A DNA stretch of 64,000 nucleotides, taken from assembly GCF_001949145.1 (NCBI RefSeq), contig NW_019091613.1, positions 1 to 64,000 of the forward strand, read 5' to 3'. The translations under genes and the position numbers were made by a program. The notes under the pieces are model-generated. The model was given only the letters and a program-made list of their open reading frames with translations, searched no databases and was not told where the DNA came from. The number at the start of each line of letters is the position of its first letter. Within the stretch, counting starts at the first letter, position 1. The stretch comes from Acanthaster planci (lineage: Eukaryota > Echinodermata > Asteroidea > Valvatida > Acanthasteridae). Shown piece after piece: positions 42,846 through 55,000 of this stretch.

Positions 42846-45800
42846 TTGTTAAAAGAAGAATGCACAACTCATCAACAAGCTCAAGAACCTCACTTCAGTT
42901 CCCACGCTGGAGCTTGACAGCCTGATTTTCATTCAGCCACACAATAGGCCCACTGACAGGTTATTTTCATTTTGATCATCCAAGAAACTACTCAATATCT
43001 AATTCATGTGCAATGGAAACTGGCCCATTGACGTGTGTGTATTCCCAGGTGGTATTCCATCTCCACGGAGCTGCATTTTTACGTATACATTAAGACCTGA
43101 AAAAGAGCCAAATGCCATCAAGGAAGTGAAATTATAGACATGAACAGGTCCATACTGTGAGCTGCGTACTGTCACACCAAAGATGCATGAAAGGAATGAC
43201 TATGGATTGTCAGTATCATGATCCCACGACCATAGGCTTGCCCACTGCCCTGGAAAATACATGTACAACATGGAGGAGGATAAAAAGAAAGAAACTACAA
43301 AAAAAAGAGGGATGAAAAGGAGATGATAAATTCTCAGTACCTTGGACTCGACCCCCTTTTACCCTTGACGGTTTGTTGGCTCACTGCCAAGTGCTTTGGC
43401 CCACCTCCCCCCCCGCGGAAAAAAATCTTGACAACGCCCATGCCTGCTAATAATTTTAGGACATGAAAAACTCATTTGATTAAACTACATGATCCATACA
43501 ACAACGATTCTTCCTGTTTATTAAGCGGATCAGTGCTCCAGAAAATGTATGTACCGGTATACATGCACATGTACAATGTAGGTTAAGGATTACCATGGTC
43601 CAATTTCATCACTGACCGTGTACCAGTGTATTGTACTGCAGACACTTTCTTAGTGCCAGGGTCGAAGACCTTTCCTTGCTTCCATATAAATTGAATTTGT
43701 CATATTCAATGATACATGTACTTGGTGTACATGTACCGTCCCCCATTCCAGCTGTGTTGACCTCATGTATTGCTCTATTTCAAATTGCAGTTTTTGTTTG
43801 ATGTTCAGTGTGCATACCGGTACATGTACGCGCTCTGATTGTGCGAACTCTACGAGTAGGCACCAGGATAACAAATTTACAATATCTTCATCCGTGATTG
43901 GAATCTTGTTCCTACAGTTACATGTACGTGTATAAACGTCATGCTGTATTTGATGAGCCAGCATAGCGTCCTAAATCACCCCAAATTACACCAGTTGTGC
44001 CCCTCTCCAATAACTGTCAAAAGTCGGTCCCCTAGGATGCACGGATGTCTGATACAAAGGTGCGTTATGAAACAACTGAGAAATGAAATCAACAGTTTTG
44101 TGTTTGAAGGGGACAAGGCAAAATTTATTTTCCGCCAAATATTTCAGATCAGTGGAAATGATCAGCAAAAGAGTTTGAAGAATCTTCGACCTCACTGAGA
44201 ACTCTGTAAAACTGTATTGTATTCATGTACATACATGTACATGTATGTCTCCCATTTTCCAAAATTCATTGCTTGGGTTTTATCAATTTAGTTTGATAGA
44301 AAGTATGTGCATGATGTGCATATTTCGTGAGTGAACACACGCTACTATCTGAATTTTAGTGTTTCTCAGAATACATGTATTGATTTTAAAATGTGCACGT
44401 ATTCTTCAAATTCTCTCATTGCTCCCAAGAGTTGATATTTTATGCGCAGTCCTGGAAAGAGATCTGATGTTTATTTATAGACCTTGGCATCAAATAGCAG
44501 TAATATCCTGTCTCGCCTTTTCCTGATGTCCTACATACACGTTAATATCAGATTTACTGAGCTGGCTGGCCAGGCTCTGCACTCTGAGTCATCACTGCCT
44601 GTAGGTGATGAGAACACTTATCTAAGGGGGTCACTCCAAAATTGAAGGGAAAATGTACATGTGCACAGTACTACAGGGATTTTGAGCTGAGATTGCAACT
44701 GGCAAGTGATGTTGTTGGCCTACATGTACAGTACATTTGGGTGAAGGTTCTGTACTGCCTGGTACCAAAAGAAAAAATGTCACTATATGATTTTTCATTT
44801 TGTTTTGTCAATTTGGTTTCCATCCCTGTACAAATATTTGTGAAGCTGTGTGTTTTTTTTTAGGTACACATATTACACCGTAGGCCTAACCCTCCTGGGT
44901 CCTTTAAAATCCTCTTGATGGCTCGGTAGGATTGAAAAGGATCGGAGAATGTACAACCAGCCGCAAATACCCTGTGTTGTTTAAGGAAGAAAGGTTCCCA
45001 GCAACAGGGCCTCAGAAGGAGGGACAGGTGCACGTGCTGTTACTTATGTACATGTACCATTAGCTTTTGAGATGAAATGATAGGATTTTTTCTGCAGTTA
45101 TTAATGTACATTTGATTTGCCAAACAGATCAACCAAATGGTGAGAGGGTATTAAAAACATGATTAGAACCCTCAGCCTTCAGCTGCATAGATGATAACCG
45201 TCGTGGGCATGCTGAGTCACCATTTGCCTCGCAGGTTTCTTGAAATGACGTGACCCTCAACACGTGGGTGTCGTGTGTGTATGGGCGTACGTGATTGTTG
45301 TGGGGACATGCACACTCCTCTTTTCACTTATTTTGAGGTGACCGACTATTGCTTTTTGGGATAATATTTCCGAAGTTTCCGAAGCAAAGGGGAGCAGAAA
45401 CAAATTGTCCCCTGTAACACAGGGAAGGCCTAGCACATGTACATGTATGGTGTATGTGAATTTTATCATGAAACAAATTGTAAAGGGAAACTGACTAGGT
45501 GGTTAAAGCAGGCCTACATGTACATGTACGGTGAATGAATCCATTTACGTGCACGGTGGGAGGTAGGATGCATCAAATTGTGACATCCCCTTTAATTCTT
45601 GCGAAAGTACATGTAGTTCAAGGCAAATTGAAATAGCAGCTCTTCTGTAGGCTGTTCATTGAGTGAAGTGTCACCAATATAACCTTTTTGTGGACAAAAG
45701 ATTAATTTGTTAAAATGAGAGTGTTCAGATTTTGGGCAAATCTCATTTATGGGTTTCATTAAAAAGTTTTGCTTTCAGAACATGCACAGAAGCTCCCATT

Positions 45801-48152
45801 CATTTGACATTCAAATTATGTAGATAATTTACCAAAATTTGGTTTTCATTTATCCCGTACGCTTTTGGGAATTAGGTCAAGACTTGTCCAAATCAGCATA
45901 AACTAAGTCCGTCCTTATTAATAATGCAAGTGTCCAACAGCATCATGTTTGATTTTGTAGACCTAAACAACTTTTGGCACAGAACATCAATATTTTGGAG
46001 TTCAGTTCTCAATCTTCCTCCTTTATTAACTTAAGCCGTCAAAATACATGTTGCTGAGCAGGCAAACGCTTTGGAGCTGATTTATTTGATCTGTTGTAAA
46101 TCCAAATCCTGAATATCATGTACATGTATGTACCATGTGTGCGCATTTATTTTATTCTGTATGCCTGACTGAATTTATAAAGGAGTTAGGCTGGATTTGT
46201 TCACAACCTTCATCACAGCTCTAGTTGCATGTGAAGTGTCATGTTAGCATTGGTTATTTAGGCAAAGAAAGACTTGCCCCTCAATGCTCTCTTTTGTCAT
46301 TCAGCCATTTTCTGGGATGCTCACATGAGTGCAGATTTGCATAAATTCACCTGACATTTTAAAAGAGCATGTGTGAATAGAGGTCTTGGTGAAAGACCTG
46401 AATTTACAGCATTGTTGTGGTTATGTAACTCAGGGCTTCAGATTGGATATTGGGCTCAGTGTTAGAATGAGGACAGCTCAGGCTAATCCTTCCTGAAGGA
46501 GGAAGAGAGGGGAAAGTAAGGTAATTGGAGTTGGCTGAAAGGCAGGTGTCCCAAATAACACCTCAAGGATCAGTCCGGACGTGATCTGGCTTCACTGGTT
46601 CCCCGACCTGTTCAGTCTTGCTTGTATAGTAACACACCTGAAAGGGCTTCTGTAGGATTTACACGTACATTGCTTGCATACATACATGTACTTAATGTAC
46701 ATGTGTACACAGTCGTGCACGTACTGTGCTAGCATGGAGGTCTATTCCTTCCTCCATGGTGCTAGTAACCGTCCCAGGTTGAATTACTGTACATGTACAG
46801 TACGTATACTGTACATATTGTGCTGTACACGTACATGCTACATACAGTACATCATCATCATGCTTGGTAATAATACATGTATAACCATTGCCTGTGGGCT
46901 GCGGTACAGCGTCATTGACATCTGCACATGATTATCTGTTACACATTAACTTCTGCCATAGAAATATATTATACAGGTGCATATGTGTACACGTGTACTC
47001 GTACATTTAACATGATGTTTTAGTTGGTCATTTTAAGAGTTCATGCCCCAAACCCAAAGTAACCAAAAAAGGGATAATTTTAATTGAGATCGACATTGAT
47101 CAAGGATGAGACTTTTAACTTCAAGCAAATGTGAACTCCCCATGTTCATGTTGTACATGTACATCCAAATTCTGGCCTACCGGTAGATCTTCATATAATG
47201 CTTTTTTTCTGTTCATTTTAAAATCAAGTTTCATATGAAATTTCTAATTTGCTTTCATTTGGTGAAAAGAATTTAGGAGTATTAAAAGACTGTCTGATAT
47301 CCTTTCCACCTTCGAGTCCATGTGCTAGGACTTCACCTTTTAATATCCTTGTTCGTTGATGCCTACTTGCCTAGCTTTCAGAGTTCACAGGGCTCATTGA
47401 AATTGCAAGCTGAACAAATACATGTCTCCTGTCCAGTGTGGAGTGAATGCTGGACCCATCAGTCCACTCCACCTTCCAGGTTGGTCTCCCACTGAGCGGT
47501 ACTGCCATTCAGGCCAATTTGTTTTTTAAAATGGAATCTGTTCATCCAAAAAAAGGCCTGCTTAATCTGCATTATGTGTGCTGTAAATGCGTCCCTTGCT
47601 GCGTTAGTGTAGAAAAATCAATTGTAAGCAGAGCTTTTCAACTTGAACTTACACCCGTACATGTACATGTAAAGGATGCTGGGAGTGCAGACCAATGGGT
47701 TGGCTGTATAGAACAGCTATGAAAGATGCTACCATAGAGTTACTAGTACATATACAGTAGCTCTGCGGTTCTACAGTGCGACTCGTAGCTAGATTTTGCC
47801 AATTAAAAGCTACCGGGCGGGGTACTTGTCAGATTTTTTTGTTACATTAGTGTGACTTGAGCCATGGAGAGGTAAAGGCTAGAAATGTTCTCTGTGGATT
47901 TAGTTCCAACTTGCCACATTTCCCTTAATCTCAAAAATCCTTCATTGCTGAAAAATGATGAAAAGTCATTGTTTTTTCAATAATTGTTGAGTGTGTTCCT
48001 ACCGGTAACATACAAGAGTATCAAGCTTCATGCAAGTTTGCCGAGGCTCTACATGTGTCCCTTCCCTGATCCTACGAAATCTTCCCAAATCTGGCAAATT
48101 CTGAAGGATTGTGGAAGGTTAGGGCTAACTCTTTTTTCCCTGTTCGTGAACA
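42846..48152. other. No recognised gene; TACATGTA-rich spacer
   Basis: Many GTACATGTAC-type blocks occur (for example 43557-43575, 44225-44245, 45437-45447, 46678-46860). No frame with recognisable protein similarity was found. A fragment resembling the 42.4-kb element lies at about 44885-44955 (CCTCCTGGGTCCTTTAAAATCC). Upstream exons of cytospin may lie here but none was recognised. Confidence 0.4.
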
Positions 48153-48262
48153 TGAATAATAGTGTTTTGAGTTTACAAAGAACTATCCAAAAAGGAAATC
48201 ACCAAAGGAAATCACCAAAAGGTTTTGGCCCAGCCGTTTCTGCCTGTAAATAAAGATCCATG
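48153..48262. repeat. Direct repeat, copy 1 (110 bp)
   Basis: This segment, from TGAATAATAGTG to AAATAAAGATCCATG, is repeated at 48586-48682. Copy 1 has an extra internal 13-bp duplication (GGAAATCACCAAA twice). The two copies are otherwise almost identical and share an AATAAA near the end. Confidence 0.9.
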
Positions 48263-48585
48263 CATGTACAGTAGCCTGATAAAACATATAAAATGAATGT
48301 GACTTTGTAATTTGACATGTTTCATGCCAGGTTATCGCCCCAAAGGCATTTTCAAGGTGCATGTTTGAGTGTTGATGCCCCCCAAAAGGCCAATTTTACG
48401 TTTACTGCACGTACTGCGCTTGGTGGATTTTGATGAAAGAAGAATGTCGCGACACAAGCACCACAGATTTTACGAGTTGCCGTAGCACTGAGTAATTTCA
48501 GTAGTAACATAACATCTGTGGAGTTCAGAGAATTTCATTCCAGTACGGGAAAGGGAGGTGTTGGGCGTAACCTACATGTATGAAT

Positions 48586-48682
48586 TGAATAATAGTGCTT
48601 TGAGTTTACAAAGAACTATCCAAAAAGGAAATCACCAAAAGGTTTTGGCCCAGCCGTTTCTGCCTGTAAATAAAGATCCATG
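48586..48682. repeat. Direct repeat, copy 2 (97 bp)
   Basis: Second copy of the segment at 48153-48262, in the same orientation and lacking the internal 13-bp duplication. The 323 bp between the copies show no coding potential. The pair may be a segmental duplication, or the shared 3' ends of two insertions of one short element. Confidence 0.9.
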
Positions 48683-49149
48683 ACAAGAGTTGCCAGTTTG
48701 ATTCTGACAATTTGTATCAGCTGCAAAGTTTATCGATTGCTGTCCTCATGCACTGGGACAAGTGAATCTCATTTTCTGGGATGATTCATTGTGGCGTGAG
48801 TACAGGGCACTAAGCCAGTGAGTAACACTTTCTCGGACGTGGTTTCAATGAGAAAAATGTTGGGTTCACAATTTGAAAAAAAAAAACCAAGTAAGCTGAA
48901 CATTAACTTTCCTGAATGACATGACCTCACAGCAATACAAGAAGTGCCCTGTGCTGTCTGGCATGGACAATTTTGAACAACCTCACATATTGCACTTTGT
49001 AATAACACTTTATCCCAAATAAGGAAAGGATGTCAAAACAGATTTTACTCATTAAAAAGGAGTACAAAGATGCATAAAAAGTGTTTTTAAGAAAAAATCA
49101 TCACAGTTTACTATACAATGTAGGTGGAGACTAGTGGGACATTTTGATT

Positions 49150-49740
49150 TGCATAAATACAATGTACATGTACATTCATGTACATATGTACATGTATAGG
49201 TGTCATACTAGTGATTTGTAACATACATACATGTACATGAACATACAGGGTACGTACGGGGTTAGCGTGCACTGCATTACTGTTGCACCTTAAACACAGG
49301 CAGGTGTTTGCATTCAGACACGTTCTTGATTTATCGATACACTCTTGTGAAAACGAGGGTTTGCATTTCCATAGATATGTCTGTTTTGAGATTTATGGGA
49401 TTCCACAGCCGGCCTCTTGACCAGGAAGCAGAGAGACATTTTGTAAACAATGACAACTGATAAATCTCTCCTTCAGGCCCTGAGGCATGATTGATAACCT
49501 CCTGGTACTCAAGAGTTGTCAATAATGCACTCTGGTCCCCCTCTACAAAAGTCTTTCAGTTGTTAAAAAATACATACTGGTAGAGTATATATCACAGTAC
49601 ATGTACCTACATGTACATGTACATGTACCTGTATGAACGTCTACATCTTTGTACCACTGTGATATGCTGGTTCACGTATGTACATGTACTCTGTACATGT
49701 ACATATACGTGTACCGTGTTATATATACATGTACATTTTT
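49150..49740. repeat. Cluster of TACATGTA/ACATGTAC palindromes
   Basis: Short runs of (TACATG)n and GTACATGTAC occur repeatedly, for example at 49163-49198, 49224-49245, 49597-49629 and 49678-49737. They are the densest part of a motif scattered through the whole window. Each run is self-complementary. No unit boundaries or terminal repeats are visible. Confidence 0.7.
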
Positions 49741-52011
49741 TAAGTCAATAGTAAAAAAAGTATTAAATTACTAACTCGTCATTCCTAGCATGGAGAGGTT
49801 TTGATACCTCTTTGTTTTAGCTTCACTGATTAATTAGTGACAAGTGTGAGTAATGAAAGGTACGAATGTCACGCGTTATGACGTGGCTTCTGGACCTTCG
49901 GTACATTTAAATAAAACCTAAAAGAGCTACAGTAAGTAAAAGTTACTTCCTTCAGTTTTTCATACAAACTGTACTGGTACTGTATGTTGCAGTTGGTTTG
50001 GGTCCCTTCTAGTCAGGCATGAATTGAAGGTTAGAACAAAGCACTCTGTATACTGTCCAATTTGTTAATTAAAGCTGTTACATGTTACAGTTGGTGTGGA
50101 ATTGTCCACATCTTTGCTTGTTCACCCATGCCCACGTGCATGTAAACTTCATTATATGACTGATCGATATTATGTGTGCACCTGTATACATGACCTATGG
50201 CCTGCTGTACAAGTGCATGCGCATAAGAGTTCAATAGTTAACTATTAACTTAATCTTTAATTATTACTACGGTGACCTTTACTGGTATTTGGACCATCTT
50301 GCAAACTGCTATTCTCGTGAGGCAGGCAGACATTGATCCATGTAGTTTAGTGTCCTCGGTGTATATGTATTTGATGCAGTTAACATGGCTCATGTGTAAC
50401 ATGTCAGCAGGTGGTTCTTCAGCTTGTCAGAAGTTTGCATGTGGACCGGTCAAAATGTACACCACGCTAGTCACAGTTGTATTTATACCTATCAGTGGTT
50501 GGTTAACCTATGGCTGGTCCATTAGTTCAACAGCAAAAGCATAAAAGTGGACAGGGGCAAATGTACATGTACATTTTGAGGTAAAATCTGACATCAAATA
50601 AGCTGATCACATTTCTGTAAGCTGTGGCTGCCCATACAACCTAAGCAATATCACTACCAGCAACTGGACTACATGCACATGAAAAGCAAACGTGCCAGTT
50701 TTCATGTTCATCAAGCTCTGTAAAGAGATAAAAGCTGTACATTGTGTGGCCTGACGTTTCAACCTTTCCCTTTAAGACACTGTTGACTAGAAAGGACACA
50801 CCCAAATGATATGTACATGTACCTCATGCTTGAAGCTCTAATGATGAATTATAGGTGCAGTGTACATGTACATACTGGTACTACCAGCACAGACTACGAC
50901 AAATCTGCCAGCGTACAATGTACATGTACCGGCACATGTGACCTAAACAGTCACTAGATAAGTGAATTGCTGTCAGTGGAAAGTATTTGATGTCACCATC
51001 AAACTATTGATTTCCTATTCCAGCAGATTGGCCAAAGCACGCAACGTACGAGCACCGTGTCATGTTTGTTAATGAGGATATCGGCGACTGTATGCATACA
51101 CTGTACATTGTATATACCTGGTGCCATGTAATAATAGCCAATCTATCATTAGAGGGATGTATTACATACATGAAAACTGTGTGTGCCTTTTGACCTGCAT
51201 TTCAGTTTGTATGTACTGTACGCACCAGTACGGAGGAATGTACCATGTGCATAAAAATTTGACATGAAAAGGTAGATTTACATTATTTAATTATAATATG
51301 CGTTCAGTAGAAACTGGTGTATACACAGTATATTTACATTTCGCACATGTGAAAACACAATCTGTACCTTCCTGACCTTGCTCATGCATTTACTTGGGCT
51401 AATTTCTGGCGTGCATTCATGCATGCAGTAAACATACATGTATGTACATTTTCAACACTTGACATGGTTTGTTGACCTACTTGTCTCTACCGATATGTGC
51501 ATGCGTACACATGACTGTGCTTTCTGTGAATGGTGCTTCACACATGTATAAAGCACATGCACATGCAGGGACTTGTAAACATTATCAATGCAAAGTTTGT
51601 GCATGTTTTCATGTACTGAAACTTAATTTTAAGTCGTCTGCTGAACTGACTCTGCATGAAAAAATTTTTCAGTCTTTTGATTCTAACTAAATTTTTTTGA
51701 CATGCAAGAAATTGTTCCTCAGAAGAAGTATGTGTTAGTTGGGATGTCTAAATCCTGGTATGTTCACACAAATCATTGGAGTGCCATCATTTCTGCTGTG
51801 AGAATTTGCACATTTTTATTCCAGCAGCAAACAGTTTGAAGCATGGTAGTTGGACAGGGCAAAATGCACCTGTTCGAAGGAAACGTTTGTGTTGCTCCTC
51901 AAAATAATACCCGTATGGTCATTTTGTGGGTTTTTAGTGACCAGTGCTCAGCAAGATCTAGGGCTATTTTCCATTTGTTTACTGAGCTTCTGGTTTGTCT
52001 TTCATCTGCAG
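49741..52011. other. No recognised gene; upstream flank of the cytospin exon
   Basis: AT-rich spacer or intron with scattered TACATGTA blocks. It ends in a pyrimidine-rich tract and CAG at 52009-52011, the acceptor of the large cytospin exon. The open frame runs back to 51843, but those codons precede a good acceptor and resemble no cytospin sequence, so they are treated as intron. Confidence 0.5.
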
Positions 52012-55000
52012 GAAAATTTGTCTGGTCCAATGAGGCTGTCCTGTCTGCCATTATGAGCCAGGCAGCCGGCAAGTCTGATTCAGCGGCGGGCTGGTCAGAG
52101 ATCCAGGACCTCCTCCAGCAGACCCAGCTGGAGAACACCTCCATGAGGCAGCAGCTGGACATGCTGAGGCAAGAGAACCGCCTACTCAAGGACCGCATCA
52201 AGACCCACGAGCTGGAGGCGCTGGACTCCAAGACGGACAACGAGAAGGCCATGCTGCTGCGGCTGGAGGGCTCCGTCACCAGCGACGACCGCTCCCACCA
52301 TGCTGAGGAGGATCTGGACGAGACAGCCGGCTCCTTCGTCATTGCTGACTCCAATGGTGACCAGATACTCCCAGGATTTCCTTCCTCGTCATCAGAGGGA
52401 TCTGCGGTACCGGAGGAGGTCCCCAACATGTCAGAGAGCAACTGGGAGATTCTCAGCAGTGAGGGTGAGGGTTCCGTGGCCTGTCTGCAAGATCGCATCC
52501 ACCAGATGGAAGAGAATCACTACACTGTGAATGAAGAGCTTCAGGCAACACTGCAGGAACTTACAGACCTCCAGGATAATGTGAACGAACTCAATTATGA
52601 GAATGAAAAACTCACCGAAGAAAAGAGCGTCATAATTGAAGCACTGTACAGACAACTAGAGAAGGTGGAGTGTCTCAAGAACTACTTGGAGTCATTAAAG
52701 GGCCGTCTAGAAGAGAGCTGTGTGGATATTGAGCTTGACGATCTTGATGAAACATTCAATACAGCATTCACAGACATCTCTCTGCAAAGTTTAGACTTGA
52801 CAGAAGTCTGGGGCAGTATGTCCCAAGGCACCGGGGACAGGAAGAGACTGTCAGAGATTCTCAGCGAACATCGGAAGGAGACACAGTCAGAGATAACAAA
52901 GCTCAAAGAGAAGATGAACGATATGGAGCGGTCCCTGGACAACACTCTGGTAGAAATGGAGCAACAGTCCCAGGAGCTGACTGTGGCCAAGGGAAAGCTG
53001 GCGAGCACGGAGGTTGAGCTGGAGAGGACCCAGGTCATGATGGAGGAGGAACGATCCCGCCTGACAGCTTTGCTGCACAACCAAGACCCTGAGGGCAAGC
53101 TTAATCTGGTCAACCTCATGGACCAGGCCAAGCAGGAGAAGGAGGCGCTGGAGCAGCGCTGTGCCATCCTCCAGCGAGCCTTGCAGGAGAGCCAGCAGCA
53201 CGCCGCCAAGCAGCAACAGGAGATCGAGGAATCGGATCAAGACTTTGAAGCGGCCCGGGAGCACGTCGAGAGGGAGGTCAAGCAGATGAATGAACGGATC
53301 CAGGAGGTAGAGGGTGAGAAGCACGAGCTGGAAACTGAGGTCATCAATCTGAAGGAGACCATCCTGGAGCTGGAAGAAGCACGGGAGCGGCACGAGGCGG
53401 ACAAGGTCAAACACCTGACCACCATCGCCGACCTCAACCAGGCTGTGCAGACTCTCCGAAAGGAAAAACAGGAACAGCATAAAGAGCTCTCTGAACTCAA
53501 ACGAATCAGTGCACGGGAATCAGAAGAGTGGGTTCAGTTTCAGAAGGACTTGCAGTATGCCGTAGTCATCGCCAATGACTATCGCACGGAGGCCCTCACT
53601 GAGGTCCAGCAACTGCAAAAGGAAAAGGACGAACTCGTGGGGAAAATCAAGAGTCTCAATGCTGAAGTGGAACGGCTCCGAAAACTGGAAAGGAAGAATA
53701 CAGCTCCGAACTTGAGTCCCATTCACCTGAAGCCCACCTCAACAGAGAGCGAAATTCGCCAGCGGATGCATGCTTATATAAAGTCGGACTCTGATATTGT
53801 TGGAGCCGGGCAACAAGAAAGTCCAATTCCACAAACACCCAGCTGTCTGTGAAGAGTCTCATCAAATCCATCGAGACGGCAGCAGCAGAGGACTCACCCA
53901 AGATCCCCCAGAGTCCAACCTCGGTGTCTCCGGTGAACACAACGTTTTCCAGACCACTCCTGGGAAGACGAAACACCACCACAGCATCCACAAAACCGTT
54001 TGAGTCAAAACCGGCCTTCACGCGACGTAACACCACCACATCAATGATTTCCACCGACACCAAGAGCTCTCATGCTGCCAGGACCTGTGATGACCTGAAG
54101 CTGACCAAAGAGCCTCTTCGGCCGCTGCTTACCCAGGACACATCTGTTCGGTCACCAACCAGCAGGTCACCAGGAGCCACCCGCAGTGATGCCAGGCAAA
54201 CTATCGGAGATGCACTTTTCAGGAATACAGATTTCCGGTCCCGGAAAAGTAGCAGCCCGACAACCTCTACAGCTCGGGACTCACAGGATGCAGCAGCAAG
54301 TAAGACATCAGGAAGTCCAGGCAATGCCAGGAGAATAAGGTAAGCTGCAAAGGAGGGGACAAGAGAGGTTTGCTTTGTCCTGTTTGCCAACAGCCAACGA
54401 ACAAACCAATAGCCAAATCCAGGTCAAAACTTTGGGCTCCATCACGGAACTATACAAAACAAGATGGTTGGGTGTGGGATACTCATCAGAGCAGAGTGAG
54501 GGCCCATAACAATTGCTTCAAAAGGCTCCAGGCAAGCCCCATGTAGGCATGTCACATCACGTGTCCAGCCATTTGTACAATCCTGTAGTGTGTGTCTGTA
54601 AGAAGAATGAAACTGGGCTGAGTTTTTTGATGTCGCTCAATATCACTCTCAGTCTTTTCTAAGCTTACTGTTGAAAATTTAACATAACATTCCCGAAGGT
54701 CAAGTTCAGAAGTTAAATTATCTTGAACCTCTTTCAGTACCGTTTCTCTGTTGATGTTGTATTCTTTGGACAGTGATTCTGAAAAGAAAGATCCTCTGTC
54801 AGTTCTGGTCAAGTGTGGAGGTGGAGGATCCAAGAGGAACGCTCTGCTGAAGTGGTGCCAAGCCAAGACGGCAGGATTCAAGGTACGTGTAATGCTGACA
54901 CTTTGTTGGGACATAAAGCCTAGTGGCAGAAGATGCTACGTTTTTGGTTGGGATTTACGATAAAGGGAGTGTTAGTTTAAATAGAGGATTAGATAAGGAT

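Noticed and set aside
51843-52011. N-terminal extension of the cytospin frame starting at an ATG at 51843
   Set aside because: A strong pyrimidine tract and CAG acceptor at 52009-52011 separate it from the conserved part, and its sequence does not resemble cytospin.
52431-53500. Several long minus-strand frames across the cytospin exon
   Set aside because: They mirror the codon pattern of the coiled-coil exon on the plus strand and have no family similarity.
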